Counted from the stretch's first letter, positions 41,144-50,094 are shown. The stretch: DNA of 64,000 nucleotides from SFHK01 sp963618055 (GCA_963618055.1 CAVERI010000006.1:1-64000), one strand, 5' to 3'. Made by a program: numbers and translations. The notes: generated from the sequence alone by a model not told the origin.

Positions 41144-41172
41144 TTGCAATCTGCGGCGGAATATGGTATGAT
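41144..41172 (+). promoter_or_regulatory. Promoter of the small secreted protein gene
   Basis: TTGCAA (41144-41149), a 17-bp spacer and TATGAT (41167-41172), 35 bases before the start codon. Confidence 0.7.
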
Positions 41173-41207
41173 TGTGGTGAATCGAAAGCAAAAAGGAGAA
41201 ACAAACG

Positions 41208-41777
41208 ATGAAAAAGCTTCTGTCCGTTCTTCTGGCGCTGGTACTCATGCTGGGCTGCGCGAGCGCGCTCGCAGAGGCGGCCTCCGCGCAGAGCAATCTG
41301 GAAACCTTCGATTTCGGGGATTTCACCATGACCTTCGACGCCGATATGGTCGGTGAGATTTCGGACGAGAAGGTCGAAAATCAGGTGTATTTCCAGCTGT
41401 TCCCCTTCTATGATGAGAATTCCGCGTTCAACCCGACCATCAACTGCGTGTGGAATTCCGCTGTGGAAGACCTGACCCAGATCGACGCGAACGAGTTCGC
41501 TGCCGCCGTTATGCAGGCCATGCTGGCGCAGTATGAGGCAATGGGTCTGAAGGCCGAGAACGCCCTGATTCTGATGGCTGTGCCCGACGAGCAGGACGGC
41601 AAGTACGCGATTTCCTATCTGGCGCAGTATACCCTCGAAGGCACTACCCTGTACATGATGCAGGCCGTCGTGTCCGACGCAGCGTTCGGCACCTATACTT
41701 TCACCGTGACCTTCGTCAATCTTGAACAGGCGGAGGCGCTCACCGAAATCGTCAACACCATCAAGTGGACGAAGTAA
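41208..41777 (+). CDS. Secreted hypothetical protein (189 aa)
   Basis: A 189-residue protein with a signal peptide (KKLLSVLLALVLMLGCASALAEA). A Cys follows LMLG but the lipobox is non-canonical, so either a lipoprotein or a signal-peptidase I product is possible. The mature domain alternates strands and helices and resembles small PsbP/DUF1795-like extracytoplasmic proteins only in general pattern (weak inference). It has its own promoter, an AAAAAGGAGAAAC ribosome site and a terminator, so it is a monocistronic gene. Function unknown. Confidence 0.75.
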   Translation: MKKLLSVLLALVLMLGCASALAEAASAQSNLETFDFGDFTMTFDADMVGEISDEKVENQVYFQLFPFYDENSAFNPTINCVWNSAVEDLTQIDANEFAAAVMQAMLAQYEAMGLKAENALILMAVPDEQDGKYAISYLAQYTLEGTTLYMMQAVVSDAAFGTYTFTVTFVNLEQAEALTEIVNTIKWTK

Positions 41778-41794
41778 GCATCTTTTGCAAATTG

Positions 41795-41828
41795 TCCGCA
41801 GAGTCCTTCGGGGCTTTGCGGATTTTTT
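41795..41828 (+). terminator. Intrinsic terminator of the 189-aa gene
   Basis: TCCGCAGAG (41795-41803) pairs with CTTTGCGGA (one G-T pair), with six T residues following. Confidence 0.85.
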
Positions 41829-41838
41829 CATTTTTGGC

Positions 41839-41867
41839 TTGCAACGGGGCGGGAATCGTGTCATAAT
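41839..41867 (+). promoter_or_regulatory. Promoter of the LytTR two-component unit
   Basis: TTGCAA (41839-41844), a 17-bp spacer and CATAAT (41862-41867), 31 bases before the response-regulator start. Confidence 0.65.
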
Positions 41868-41898
41868 GCCAGCAGAGAAGAGATGGGCGGGTGAGCGC

Positions 41899-42600
41899 AT
41901 GGGGTATCGGATTGCCATCTGCGACGACGAGCGCGCACAGGCAGAGGAGCTGCGGGCGCTGGTTCTCGCGTGGGGAAGGGACGCGGGCGCGGACTGCGCG
42001 GTGGAGATTTTCGCGAGCGCGGAGGCGTTTCTGTTTGCCCGTGAGGGCGGCGGAGTGTTTGACATTCTGCTGCTGGACGTGGAAATGTCGGGCATGAGCG
42101 GGCTTGAGCTGGCCCGCCGGCTGCGGGCGGACGGGGATCACGCGCAGATTGCGTTCATCACGTCTCACTTTGAATTTGTGGCCGAGGGCTACGACGTGGA
42201 GGCGCTGAACTATCTGGTGAAGCCCGTGACGCGGGAAAAGCTGTTCGCGGTGCTTTCGCGCGCGGCCGAGCGGCTGGCGGTGGAGCCGCCGTATGTGCTG
42301 GTCGCGAGTGACGGGGAGACGGTGAAGCTGTATGAATCGGAGATTCTGTATGTGGAGTCGTTTCTGCACGAGCTGGTTATTCACGCGAAGGGGCGTGAGT
42401 ATCGCGTTCGGGAGCCGATTTCCGCGCTCGAGGGACGGCTCAGCGCGGACTTCTTCCGCGTGCATCGGTCGTATCTGGTAAATCTGAAGGCCGTGCGCCG
42501 CATCGGGCGCGCGTCGGTCGCGCTGGAGGGCGGGGCGGAGGTTCCCGTCGCCCGCGGCAAGTATGACGACATCAACCGCGCGTTTATCGCGAGAAACTGA
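41899..42600 (+). CDS. LytTR-family response regulator (AgrA-like)
   Basis: A 233-residue regulator. The receiver domain (1-120) has the acidic pair in AICDDERAQ, phospho-acceptor Asp in ILLLDVEMSGMSG and Lys in NYLVKPVTREK. The LytTR DNA-binding domain (about 138-233) has ILYVESFLHELVIHAKG and FFRVHRSYLVNLKAV. LytTR regulators commonly control quorum-sensing and bacteriocin-like loci. Start: ATG at 41899, weak GGGTGA site. A soluble histidine kinase gene follows after eight bases. Confidence 0.9.
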   Translation: MGYRIAICDDERAQAEELRALVLAWGRDAGADCAVEIFASAEAFLFAREGGGVFDILLLDVEMSGMSGLELARRLRADGDHAQIAFITSHFEFVAEGYDVEALNYLVKPVTREKLFAVLSRAAERLAVEPPYVLVASDGETVKLYESEILYVESFLHELVIHAKGREYRVREPISALEGRLSADFFRVHRSYLVNLKAVRRIGRASVALEGGAEVPVARGKYDDINRAFIARN

Positions 42601-42607
42601 GGGCAGC

Positions 42608-43258
42608 ATGCTGAAGCATACCTATCTGAAGCTGGTTGAGATGCAGGAGGAGCAGGCGAAGCGCCATCTGGAGGAGGTTCGCGTGATTCACAGCGAGATG
42701 CGCGGCTACAAGCACGACTTCCACCACCATCTGCAGGCGCTGAAGGGGCAGCTGGAAGCGGGCGAGACGGAGCGCGCGCTCGCCTACATCGAGCAGCTCG
42801 ACCGAAGCCTGCAAAGCGTGGACACGCTTTTGAAGACCGGCAACGTGACCGTGGACGCGCTTTTGTCGGCGAAGCTGGCGCAGGCGCGGTCGGAGGGCAT
42901 ATCCGTGGACGTGCAGGCGAACCTGCCGGATACGCTTGCGCTGACCGACGTGGAGCTGAGCATCGTCATCGGGAACCTTTTGGACAACGCCGTTGAGGCC
43001 TGCCGGGCGGCGTCGGGGCGGAAATTCATTCGCCTGTCCATCCGGATGAAGGGCAGCATGATGTATTTTTACCTTTTGAATTCCGCGGGCGCGAAGCAGA
43101 AAAAGGTCGGCTCGCTGTTCCGCACGGGGAAGAGCGGCGCGCACGGCTTCGGGCTGCACCGCGCCGAGGCGATTTTAAAAAAGCACGGCGGGTGGGTGAA
43201 GTACAACAGCGAGGACGGCGCGTTCACCTCCGAATTTCTGGTTCCCGCGGTTCGCTGA
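42608..43258 (+). CDS. Soluble GHKL histidine kinase lacking a membrane sensor
   Basis: A 216-residue kinase of the AgrC/GHKL type. It has the dimerisation/His region MRGYKHDFHHHLQALKGQL near residue 35, N-box IVIGNLLDNAVEAC and G-box SGAHGFGLHRAEAI. AgrC-type kinases normally have six or seven helices before this region; here the protein starts only some 35 residues before the His and has no membrane segment, so the sensing part is missing or supplied in trans. ATG at 42608 after GAGGG. A terminator separates it from the exporter genes. Confidence 0.85.
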   Translation: MLKHTYLKLVEMQEEQAKRHLEEVRVIHSEMRGYKHDFHHHLQALKGQLEAGETERALAYIEQLDRSLQSVDTLLKTGNVTVDALLSAKLAQARSEGISVDVQANLPDTLALTDVELSIVIGNLLDNAVEACRAASGRKFIRLSIRMKGSMMYFYLLNSAGAKQKKVGSLFRTGKSGAHGFGLHRAEAILKKHGGWVKYNSEDGAFTSEFLVPAVR

Positions 43259-43261
43259 ATG

Positions 43262-43309
43262 CAATTCGTGCACTGACAGACGCAGTTGGTGCACGAACTG
43301 TGTTTTTTT
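43262..43309 (+). terminator. Intrinsic terminator after the two-component unit
   Basis: CAATTCGTGCAC (43262-43273) and GTGCACGAACTG (43289-43300) form a 12-bp stem with one wobble pair, followed by TGTTTTTTT. Confidence 0.82.
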
Positions 43310-43360
43310 GCGGGCGATTGTGCTATCATGCGGTCATACGGAAGAAGGGAGCGATGCGTT

Positions 43361-45199
43361 TTGAAACGCGAATCAAAAAAGAGGCCCTACCGCTCCTCGT
43401 GGAGCAACGCCATGTGGAGCTATCGCGAGATGCTGCGGGGGACGCCGCGGTCGTTCTGGCTGATGGTCGGCTGCGTGCCGCTGGCCGTGTTTCTGGAATG
43501 GGCGGGCATTCAGCTGCCCGCGCTGGTGGTTGAGCAGGTTACGACGGGGCAGACGTTCGCCCGCGCGGCGACGGCCGTCGGCATTCTGCTGGGCGCGACG
43601 CTGCTGGCGGCGGCGCTGCGCGATTTTCTGACGGCGGCGCTGCGGGGCGCGATTCAGATGTTCCGCTATCGGGAGAACACGGCGCTGTATCGAAAGGTCA
43701 TGCGCTGCCTTTATCAGAAGTTTGAAAGCAAGTCCGTGCGCGATCTGTATCAGCGCGCGATGTCGCCCCTGTGGATGTACAACGGCATTGTGCCGCTGCT
43801 TCAGGTGCCGCAGGAGAGCATGAATGTGTTTCAGAACCTTCTGTGCTATTTCCTGTTTGGCACGGTGATTTCCTTCGTAAGCCCGTGGCTTGTGGCGCTT
43901 CTGACGGCGCTGCCGATGGTGAACTGGTTCTGTGTGCGCGCCTACAACCGCTATGAATACGGAACGCGCGAGGCGCGCGCCGATCTGGAGAGGAAGCTCT
44001 ACTACACATCCCAGCGCGGCTCGGACTTCGCTATGGCGAAGGACGTTCGCGTGTACGGCATGACGGACTGGCTGCGCACAGTCTATCGCGACCTGACAAG
44101 CCAGCTCCTTGGCTGGCAGAAGCGCCTGAGCGGCCGGCAGCTGCTGACGCGGCTTGCCGACCTCGGCGTGATTCTCGTGCGCGACGGCGCGGCCTACTAT
44201 GTGCTCATCCGCATGGCGGTGCGGGGCGAGCTGAGCGCCGACCGGTTTGTTCTGTACTTCGCGGCGATTTCCAGCTTCGCGACCTTCATCGGCAACATCA
44301 TGACCGCGCTGGGCAAGGTGCAGGAGGCAAGCCTCAAGACCAGCGACTTCCGCGAGTACATGGATTTGCCGGAGGGCGACGACGCGGGCACCGAGCGCGC
44401 TGACGCACATCTGAACCACGCGCCGGAGATTGCCTTCGAACACGTTTCGTTCCGCTATGAGGGCGCGGAGCAGGACACGCTGCACGATTTGTCCTTCACC
44501 TTCCATCCCGGCGAGCGCGTCGCGCTGGTGGGCATGAACGGCGCGGGCAAGACGACGCTGGTGAAGCTGCTGTGCGGGCTGTACGTGCCGACCTCCGGGC
44601 AGATTCGAATCGACGGCGTTCCCGTGGGCGATTTTGTGCGGAAGGAATACTATCGGCTGTTCTCACCGGTATTCCAAGACGTGGAGACCTCGTTCTTCTC
44701 CTTGGCGGAAACGGTGGCGGCCGACTTTGGCGAGCATGTAGACCGGGCGCGCGCTGAAGCGTGCATGCGCCGTGCGGGGCTTGGGAAGAAGCTGGACGCG
44801 CTGCCGCAGGGCATCGACAGCCGGCTGAACAAGCAGGCGAACGCGGACGGCATTGAGTTATCCGGCGGCGAGACGCAGAAGCTCATGATGGCGCGGGCGC
44901 TGTATAAGGATGCGCCGATTCTGGTGCTGGACGAGCCGACCGCTGCGCTCGACCCCATTGCGGAGAACGAAATCTATCTGCAATATCGGGATATGACCGA
45001 GGGGAAGACATCGCTGTTTATTTCCCACCGTCTGGCGTCCACGCGCTTCTGCGACCGCATTCTGTTCCTGAGCGAAGGGCAGATTGCCGAGGAAGGCACG
45101 CACGACGAGCTGATCGCGCGCGGCGGCGACTATGCGAAGCTGTTTGAAATTCAAAGCTGCTGGTATCGAGAGGACTACAAAGGAGGCGAAACGGCATGA
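43361..45199 (+). CDS. ABC exporter half-transporter 1 (permease-ATPase fusion)
   Basis: A 612-residue type IV ABC half-transporter: six helices in about residues 25-310 and a C-terminal ATPase domain. It has Walker A VGMNGAGKTTLVKLL, signature ELSGGETQKLMMARAL, Walker B PILVLDEPTAALDP and switch His in SLFISHRLAST. The best start is TTG at 43361, ten bases after AAGGGAG; no ATG fits better. The stop overlaps the second half-transporter start (ATGA), so they form a heterodimer. The LytTR/GHKL genes lie just upstream, a neighbourhood seen for peptide or antimicrobial exporters, but no precursor peptide gene was found. Confidence 0.87.
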   Translation: MKRESKKRPYRSSWSNAMWSYREMLRGTPRSFWLMVGCVPLAVFLEWAGIQLPALVVEQVTTGQTFARAATAVGILLGATLLAAALRDFLTAALRGAIQMFRYRENTALYRKVMRCLYQKFESKSVRDLYQRAMSPLWMYNGIVPLLQVPQESMNVFQNLLCYFLFGTVISFVSPWLVALLTALPMVNWFCVRAYNRYEYGTREARADLERKLYYTSQRGSDFAMAKDVRVYGMTDWLRTVYRDLTSQLLGWQKRLSGRQLLTRLADLGVILVRDGAAYYVLIRMAVRGELSADRFVLYFAAISSFATFIGNIMTALGKVQEASLKTSDFREYMDLPEGDDAGTERADAHLNHAPEIAFEHVSFRYEGAEQDTLHDLSFTFHPGERVALVGMNGAGKTTLVKLLCGLYVPTSGQIRIDGVPVGDFVRKEYYRLFSPVFQDVETSFFSLAETVAADFGEHVDRARAEACMRRAGLGKKLDALPQGIDSRLNKQANADGIELSGGETQKLMMARALYKDAPILVLDEPTAALDPIAENEIYLQYRDMTEGKTSLFISHRLASTRFCDRILFLSEGQIAEEGTHDELIARGGDYAKLFEIQSCWYREDYKGGETA

Positions 45200-47013
45200 A
45201 GCTGAGGGAGCATTTGCATATCATTTATCGTTCCATACGGCTGCTGGATCGCCTGAGCCGTCGGTGTCTGCTGGGACGCGCCTTCCTCGCGCTGGTGACG
45301 GCGCTCATGCCCTACGTGCCCATTTACTTTTCCGCGCGGCTGGTTGACGCGCTGATTTCCGGCGCGTCGGTTCAGACGCTGGCGCTGTACGCCGGGCTGA
45401 CGGTCGGACTGACGGCGCTTCTGAGCCTTGCGAAGGCGTTTCTGCAGGCGCAGTGCGAGATCGGCGCTCCGGAGATGGAGCTGGCCTACGAATGGATGCA
45501 CGCGGAGAAGGCCGCGCAGCTTTCCTACGCGTCCATCGAGGATCACGAGGTCGCGCGGCTCAAGCAGCGCATTCGCTCGGAAACGCAGACCGGCTTTAAT
45601 CTCTACTGGTTTTACAGCTGCATGGAGCAAACGATTCAATCCTCTGTGCAGATTCTCGCGTCTATATCGCTGACGGCGTCCTTCTTTGCGGCGGACACGA
45701 TCTCCCTCCCGGCGAAGCTGCTGTTCGCGGGCGGCGTGGTGCTGACGATCGCGGTGAACATGCTGATCGGCCGCAGATCCGCGAAAATCAGAAGCGCCTT
45801 TTCATCGGACTGCGTGCAGAGCAACATCCAGCTTGGAGAGCTGGACGACTATATCACCCGTTATAAGCCCGGCAAGGACATTCGCCTGTACGCCATGGAG
45901 GAACCGCTGGCCGCGCTGGGTAAGCGGATTCTGGATGAGTTTGGCGCATATCAGACGCGCGTGTATCTGAAATGCGCTGGGCTGGAGCTGGTTGCGACGG
46001 TGATGAATTACGCGCTGCGCTTCGGCGTGTACCTGCTGCTGATCTCCGGCGCGCTGATGGGCGGCGTGACGGTCGGCTCCATCGCGCAGTACGTTTCCAG
46101 CGTCATGCTGCTTCTGACGGCGGCCATGGAGCTCGTGCGCACCATGCAGATGCTGGCGCTGAACGACACGTATACCAAGCGCTTCTTCTCCTACTTTGAC
46201 ATTCCCAACCCCATGTACAAGGGCTCGCTGTCCGTGGAGAAGCGGGACGACAACGAGTACTTTATCGAGTTCTGCGACGTGTCGTTCAAATATCCGAACA
46301 CCGACGCATACGCGCTCCGGCATGTGAGCCTGCGCTTCCGGGTGGGCGAGAAGCTGGCCGTCGTCGGCATGAACGGCAGCGGCAAGACGACCTTCATCAA
46401 GCTGCTCTGCCGGCTGTACGATCCCACCGAGGGCGAGATTCGGCTCAACGGCGTGGACATTCGCAAGTACGACTACGACGAGTACATGGCCATTTTCTCC
46501 GTGGTGTTTCAGGATTTCCAGCTGTTTGCCTATTCGCTGGGGCAGAACGTGGCGGCCAGCGCGGAGTACGACGCCAAGCGCGCGGAGGCATGCCTGCGGG
46601 AAGCGGGCTTCGAGGAGCGGCTTTCCAGCCTGCCGAAGGGATTGGATACCAGCCTGTATCAGGACTTCGATAAGGACGGCATAGAGATTTCCGGCGGCGA
46701 GGCGCAGAAGATCGCGATTGCGCGCGCCCTGTACAAAAACGCGCCCTTCATCGTGCTGGACGAGCCGACGGCGGCGCTCGATCCCGTGTCCGAGTATGAG
46801 GTCTACCGCCGGTTCGGCGAAATCTCCGGCGGCAAGACGGCCATCTATATCAGCCACCGGCTCGCCTCCTGCCGCTTCTGCGACGAAATTCTGGTCTTCC
46901 ATGAGGGACAGATCGTCCAGCATGGCGCGCACGAAGCCCTGCTCGCGCAGGAAGGCGGCAAATACGCCGAGCTGTGGAACGCGCAGGCGCAGTACTATAC
47001 CGAAACGGCATAA
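45196..47013 (+). CDS. ABC exporter half-transporter 2 (permease-ATPase fusion)
   Basis: A 605-residue partner of the preceding half-transporter. It has about six helices (roughly 20-310) and an ATPase domain with Walker A VGMNGSGKTTFIKLL, signature EISGGEAQKIAIARAL, Walker B PFIVLDEPTAALDP and AIYISHRLASC. Both ATP sites of the dimer look complete. No peptidase C39 domain is present, so any exported peptide would need separate processing. Translationally coupled through the ATGA overlap. Confidence 0.9.
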   Translation: MKLREHLHIIYRSIRLLDRLSRRCLLGRAFLALVTALMPYVPIYFSARLVDALISGASVQTLALYAGLTVGLTALLSLAKAFLQAQCEIGAPEMELAYEWMHAEKAAQLSYASIEDHEVARLKQRIRSETQTGFNLYWFYSCMEQTIQSSVQILASISLTASFFAADTISLPAKLLFAGGVVLTIAVNMLIGRRSAKIRSAFSSDCVQSNIQLGELDDYITRYKPGKDIRLYAMEEPLAALGKRILDEFGAYQTRVYLKCAGLELVATVMNYALRFGVYLLLISGALMGGVTVGSIAQYVSSVMLLLTAAMELVRTMQMLALNDTYTKRFFSYFDIPNPMYKGSLSVEKRDDNEYFIEFCDVSFKYPNTDAYALRHVSLRFRVGEKLAVVGMNGSGKTTFIKLLCRLYDPTEGEIRLNGVDIRKYDYDEYMAIFSVVFQDFQLFAYSLGQNVAASAEYDAKRAEACLREAGFEERLSSLPKGLDTSLYQDFDKDGIEISGGEAQKIAIARALYKNAPFIVLDEPTAALDPVSEYEVYRRFGEISGGKTAIYISHRLASCRFCDEILVFHEGQIVQHGAHEALLAQEGGKYAELWNAQAQYYTETA

Positions 47014-47020
47014 AAAACCG

Positions 47021-47049
47021 CGGCGGCTCCGGGCAGTTCGGAGCCGCCG
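47021..47049 (+). terminator. Hairpin after the exporter pair
   Basis: CGGCGGCTCCG (47021-47031) pairs perfectly with CGGAGCCGCCG (47039-47049), eight bases after the stop. Only two T residues follow, so termination strength is uncertain. Confidence 0.6.
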
Positions 47050-47060
47050 TTCTGGCGGGG

Positions 47061-47150
47061 CTATTTCGGCTTGGTTTCGAGCTTCAGCGGGCAGTCGCCG
47101 AGGCGCCTGAGCCTGAAGCCGTCGGCTTTGTATTCCTCATGGCTGAAGGT
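47061..47150 (-). pseudogene. GC-rich 3' coding remnant next to the AT-rich cassette
   Basis: In the same frame as, and directly after, the stop of the ABC ATPase gene lies a stop-terminated 29-codon stretch whose GC-rich codons read HEEYKADGFRLRRLGDC and end in ETKPK. It lacks a start and ribosome site. Its base composition fits the host genome rather than the cassette, so it may be the severed end of a gene disrupted when the cassette arrived. It could also be non-coding. Confidence 0.4.
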
Positions 47151-47828
47151 TCAATCAGTGCCGGTTATAATTCCATCATCAATCTTCACGATTCGCTGAC
47201 AGGAATTGGCGACATAATCATCATGCGTAACGATAATAATGGTTTTTCCCCGCGCGTTCAGCTGCTGAAACAGACCGACGATTCTTTCGGAATTTTCCCG
47301 ATCCAGCGCGCCTGTCGGTTCATCAGCCAATATAACATGCGGGTCGTTAACCATGGCTCTTGCTATGGCTACTCTCTGCTTCTCGCCGCCAGATAGCTTT
47401 GCAACCCGCTTTTTCGCCAAATGATGAATCCCTACATAGCGCAGCTGCTCCATCGCGAGCGCATCCATGAGTGAGAGCTTTGTCTTAGAAAACAGCAATG
47501 GAGTTGCCACATTTTGCAAAGCATCGTCATTTTCGATGAGCGCGAAATGCTGCATGACAAATCCGAAGCATGTATTGCGAAGCGCTGCCAGCTGAGACGA
47601 CGACATACCTGTCACACTTTCGCCATCCAGCAAATATTCTCCGGACGTAGGCCGATCCAAGCAGCCGATGATGTGCAGCAGGGTTGATTTTCCCGCGCCT
47701 GACGACCCCTTAATCGCAACCATTTCTCCCGTTTTGATTGTAAGATCGACGCTTTTGAGCGCCTGAAACGGCGGAACACCGCGGGAAGCGCTATATGTCT
47801 TCGATACGTTTCTCAATTCGATCATCAT
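47151..47828 (-). CDS. ABC transporter ATPase (MacB/LolD/BceA-like)
   Basis: A 225-residue ATPase with Walker A GSSGAGKSTLLHIIG, Q-loop LAALRNTCFGFVMQ, signature KLSGGEKQRVAIARAM, Walker B HVILADEPTGALD and switch His in IIIVTHDDYVAN. The ADEPTGALD form is typical of MacB/LolD/BceA ATPases that work with FtsX-like permeases. It is last in a minus-strand cassette with two permease genes upstream. The cassette is visibly richer in A and T than its surroundings. Confidence 0.92.
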   Translation of the reverse strand: MMIELRNVSKTYSASRGVPPFQALKSVDLTIKTGEMVAIKGSSGAGKSTLLHIIGCLDRPTSGEYLLDGESVTGMSSSQLAALRNTCFGFVMQHFALIENDDALQNVATPLLFSKTKLSLMDALAMEQLRYVGIHHLAKKRVAKLSGGEKQRVAIARAMVNDPHVILADEPTGALDRENSERIVGLFQQLNARGKTIIIVTHDDYVANSCQRIVKIDDGIITGTD

Positions 47829-47831
47829 ATG

Positions 47832-48986
47832 TTATTCTCCTCCGTTAAGCGTTTTCAGGGATACGCTGATATCATGGTGCAGCAGGCTGCGTATAAACGC
47901 GGCGCTTGTGCCGAAAAAGATGGCTATGAGGTAGACAAATAGAAGTACATAGAACAGCACGTGTCTGCCGCTTGATAACCATGCCGTCTGCAGCATTCCA
48001 TATTTGTCCATGAGAATGGATATTCCGATTATAATTATTATCAGGACAATATGCCGCGCGAACTCAATCCATACGCATTTTTCCCATCGCATACCCAGCA
48101 GGTAGTAAATGGTATAGCTTTTTCGGCAGCTCATGCTGTGGATTACCTCGGTACTCAAGATGACGATGGACGCGAGAAGGAAGAACAATACGAACAAAAG
48201 AACCTCGGACGCTATCAGTTCATTAGAATCCGCAATATATCGTCTGACCATATCGTTGATGGATTGAATGCTTCCATACTTGTTGTACTTTGCCGCGAGC
48301 TGATCTTTCGTCATATCGGTCAATAAGAACAGCACCCGGATGGGGGCTCCATCGGTAATTAACAGCTGGCGCAGATTGGGATTCTGCGCGCTGCTTAGCA
48401 GGATTACGGGCTGCTGAGATATGAACGAATCGATGGAACTGGACATGCCGGTAGGCAGCAGATACTGCGTAGGAGACGCTAATACGCCTGCTACCTGTAT
48501 CTTTATCGTTTCCTTGTTCGCGACAAGTATTTCAGTCACGCTGCCTGCATGGAGGCCGGTATGCGACGAAACGACAGCCGGGCACGCTTCATATTCACCA
48601 CTGTACGCCGAAAGCCATTCTCCCTCAGAGAGCTTGGGGCGATATAAATCGATCAAATCAGAATCATACAGGCCGAGACGGAGATTGCGTCCGTCTGCCA
48701 TGCAATTCAGCGCACTGGCGCTCCCTGCCTTTTTTACAGCGGGATCGGCTTTCAAACGCTCGATAATATCCTCTTCATTCGGTAAATAATACTCGAATTC
48801 TTGCAAGACATACAGCTCATCGTTATACAATTCTTTGGCGGCTCTCTGGTTGTCTATGCGGTCGCTGACATAGACGAATAATTCCGTCAACATCACAATC
48901 GATAGAATGACTTCGATAAGAATGATCAGATTCAAAACGAGCTGCCTTTTGAGAAACTTCGCGGCGATTATAAGGTTCTTTATCAT
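47832..48986 (-). CDS. FtsX-like ABC transporter permease
   Basis: A 384-residue permease with one N-terminal helix (about 16-38), a large extracellular domain (about 40-255) and three C-terminal helices (about 262-285, 312-332, 344-368): the MacB/FtsX topology. Codon use is AT-leaning, like the rest of the cassette. It starts directly after the frameshifted permease gene and is three bases from the ATPase. Such systems extrude peptides, lipids or confer antimicrobial-peptide resistance; which applies is unknown. Confidence 0.85.
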   Translation of the reverse strand: MIKNLIIAAKFLKRQLVLNLIILIEVILSIVMLTELFVYVSDRIDNQRAAKELYNDELYVLQEFEYYLPNEEDIIERLKADPAVKKAGSASALNCMADGRNLRLGLYDSDLIDLYRPKLSEGEWLSAYSGEYEACPAVVSSHTGLHAGSVTEILVANKETIKIQVAGVLASPTQYLLPTGMSSSIDSFISQQPVILLSSAQNPNLRQLLITDGAPIRVLFLLTDMTKDQLAAKYNKYGSIQSINDMVRRYIADSNELIASEVLLFVLFFLLASIVILSTEVIHSMSCRKSYTIYYLLGMRWEKCVWIEFARHIVLIIIIIGISILMDKYGMLQTAWLSSGRHVLFYVLLFVYLIAIFFGTSAAFIRSLLHHDISVSLKTLNGGE

Positions 48987-49775
48987 TTATGCCACCTCTG
49001 CACTCGATACGTTGCGATAGTGATTCAAAAGAGAAAGCGAGCGAAATACGACTACAATCCAGCAGAAAGCGAAAATCCCAATGCCGATAAGCAAACGCCA
49101 GATTGCCGGAAGGGAGACGAGGATCATTCCCTCAAACCACAGATTGATCAATTCCAAACCGGCCAATGCGGCAAGGTAAGAAGTCAGGCTCAGCAGCAGA
49201 ATATTGATTGTGCAAAAGAACAGGATGTGTCTTTTTTTCGCTCCGCAGACCATGCACACCCGATAGCGTTCGCGTTCACTTCGAAACCAGTAAATAATAA
49301 TCAATACGACGGCCACCAGCGACATAAGCAATATGGCGGAATACGTAGACAGCACTTCAAGCAGACTGCTTCTGATCGATTCCCTTGTTCCCGGAATATA
49401 GTAGTCGTCAACGCTTTCATAGGATGAAATCATCTGCGACAGCATATTCTGCTGCTCTTTTGATAAAATGCCTGCGAAATGGCAATTCAGCATTATGGGT
49501 TCGCGGCCCGACGCTAAATAGGTCTTTGCCGGCATGGCAATGAACGTTGGAATTGGAACATCCAATGCCAGTTCTGACAGCGGAAAGTACCGGGCAATAT
49601 CCGTATAGCCTCCCACCGCGTCAAAATGGGTTTCGTCGATTTCTATGCCCTCATCCCATATATGATCCGCTTTTTCCTGCGGAAGATTGCGAACATATTC
49701 AAGGGACAGCAGCGCGACATTCTTTCCTTTTTCCATTTCGTCCTGTGAAAACAGCCTGCCATATGGTATGGACAT
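48987..49775 (-). CDS. FtsX-like permease, C-terminal fragment (frameshifted)
   Basis: 262 residues comprising most of an extracellular domain and the three C-terminal helices of a MacB/FtsX-type permease. It has no good ribosome site at its first ATG (49775). The reading frame continues open upstream (SISLIDEQCTGISYEASQ) to an A7 tract at 49835-49841, where it joins the frame of the N-terminal piece at 49816-50094 if one base is skipped. Together they make a permease of about 370 residues, similar in size to its partner (384). Either the gene is inactivated, the run is phase-variable, slippage restores the frame, or the base is a sequencing error. Confidence 0.75.
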   Translation of the reverse strand: MSIPYGRLFSQDEMEKGKNVALLSLEYVRNLPQEKADHIWDEGIEIDETHFDAVGGYTDIARYFPLSELALDVPIPTFIAMPAKTYLASGREPIMLNCHFAGILSKEQQNMLSQMISSYESVDDYYIPGTRESIRSSLLEVLSTYSAILLMSLVAVVLIIIYWFRSERERYRVCMVCGAKKRHILFFCTINILLLSLTSYLAALAGLELINLWFEGMILVSLPAIWRLLIGIGIFAFCWIVVVFRSLSLLNHYRNVSSAEVA

Positions 49776-49815
49776 CTGAAACTGTGATGCTTCATAGGAG
49801 ATACCTGTGCACTGC

Positions 49816-50094
49816 TCATCGATCAGGCTGATGGAAAAAAATCTCCGGAAGGGACTCGCTGCTTACAATATCATTGTATATAGAAATGATATCCTCTGAA
49901 ACCGCGCTCTCTGCGAACACATATTCCTGCGACAGGCTATTCTGGTAGGTATACAGCCCTTTTTCAACCAGCACGAGAAAGCTCAAAGCGGTTATCGCCA
50001 AGCTTAGTCCGGAAAGAATCGCAAACGCCTTGCGGTAGCGGCATAGCTTCAGAAAGTTGCGCACGGCTACAAAAAACATCTCTATACGCTCCAA
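49816..50094 (-). CDS. FtsX-like permease, N-terminal fragment (frameshifted)
   Basis: 92 residues with a charged N-terminus (VRNFLKLCRYRKAF), one helix (AILSGLSLAITALSFLVLV) and the start of an extracellular domain. It ends prematurely just after a run of seven T residues on the coding strand (codons ATT TTT TTC). Losing one T would fuse it to the downstream frame. It is the first gene of the AT-rich ABC cassette. Confidence 0.75.
   Translation of the reverse strand: MERIEMFFVAVRNFLKLCRYRKAFAILSGLSLAITALSFLVLVEKGLYTYQNSLSQEYVFAESAVSEDIISIYNDIVSSESLPEIFFHQPDR

Noticed and set aside
39996..42095. 699-codon minus-strand frame suggesting a giant fusion upstream of pta
   Set aside because: The upstream part overlaps well-supported plus-strand genes; pta has its own ribosome site, start and promoter.
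47151..50094. Insertion sequence or transposon explaining the AT-rich tract
   Set aside because: No transposase, integrase, terminal inverted repeats or target-site duplication could be seen at the edges.
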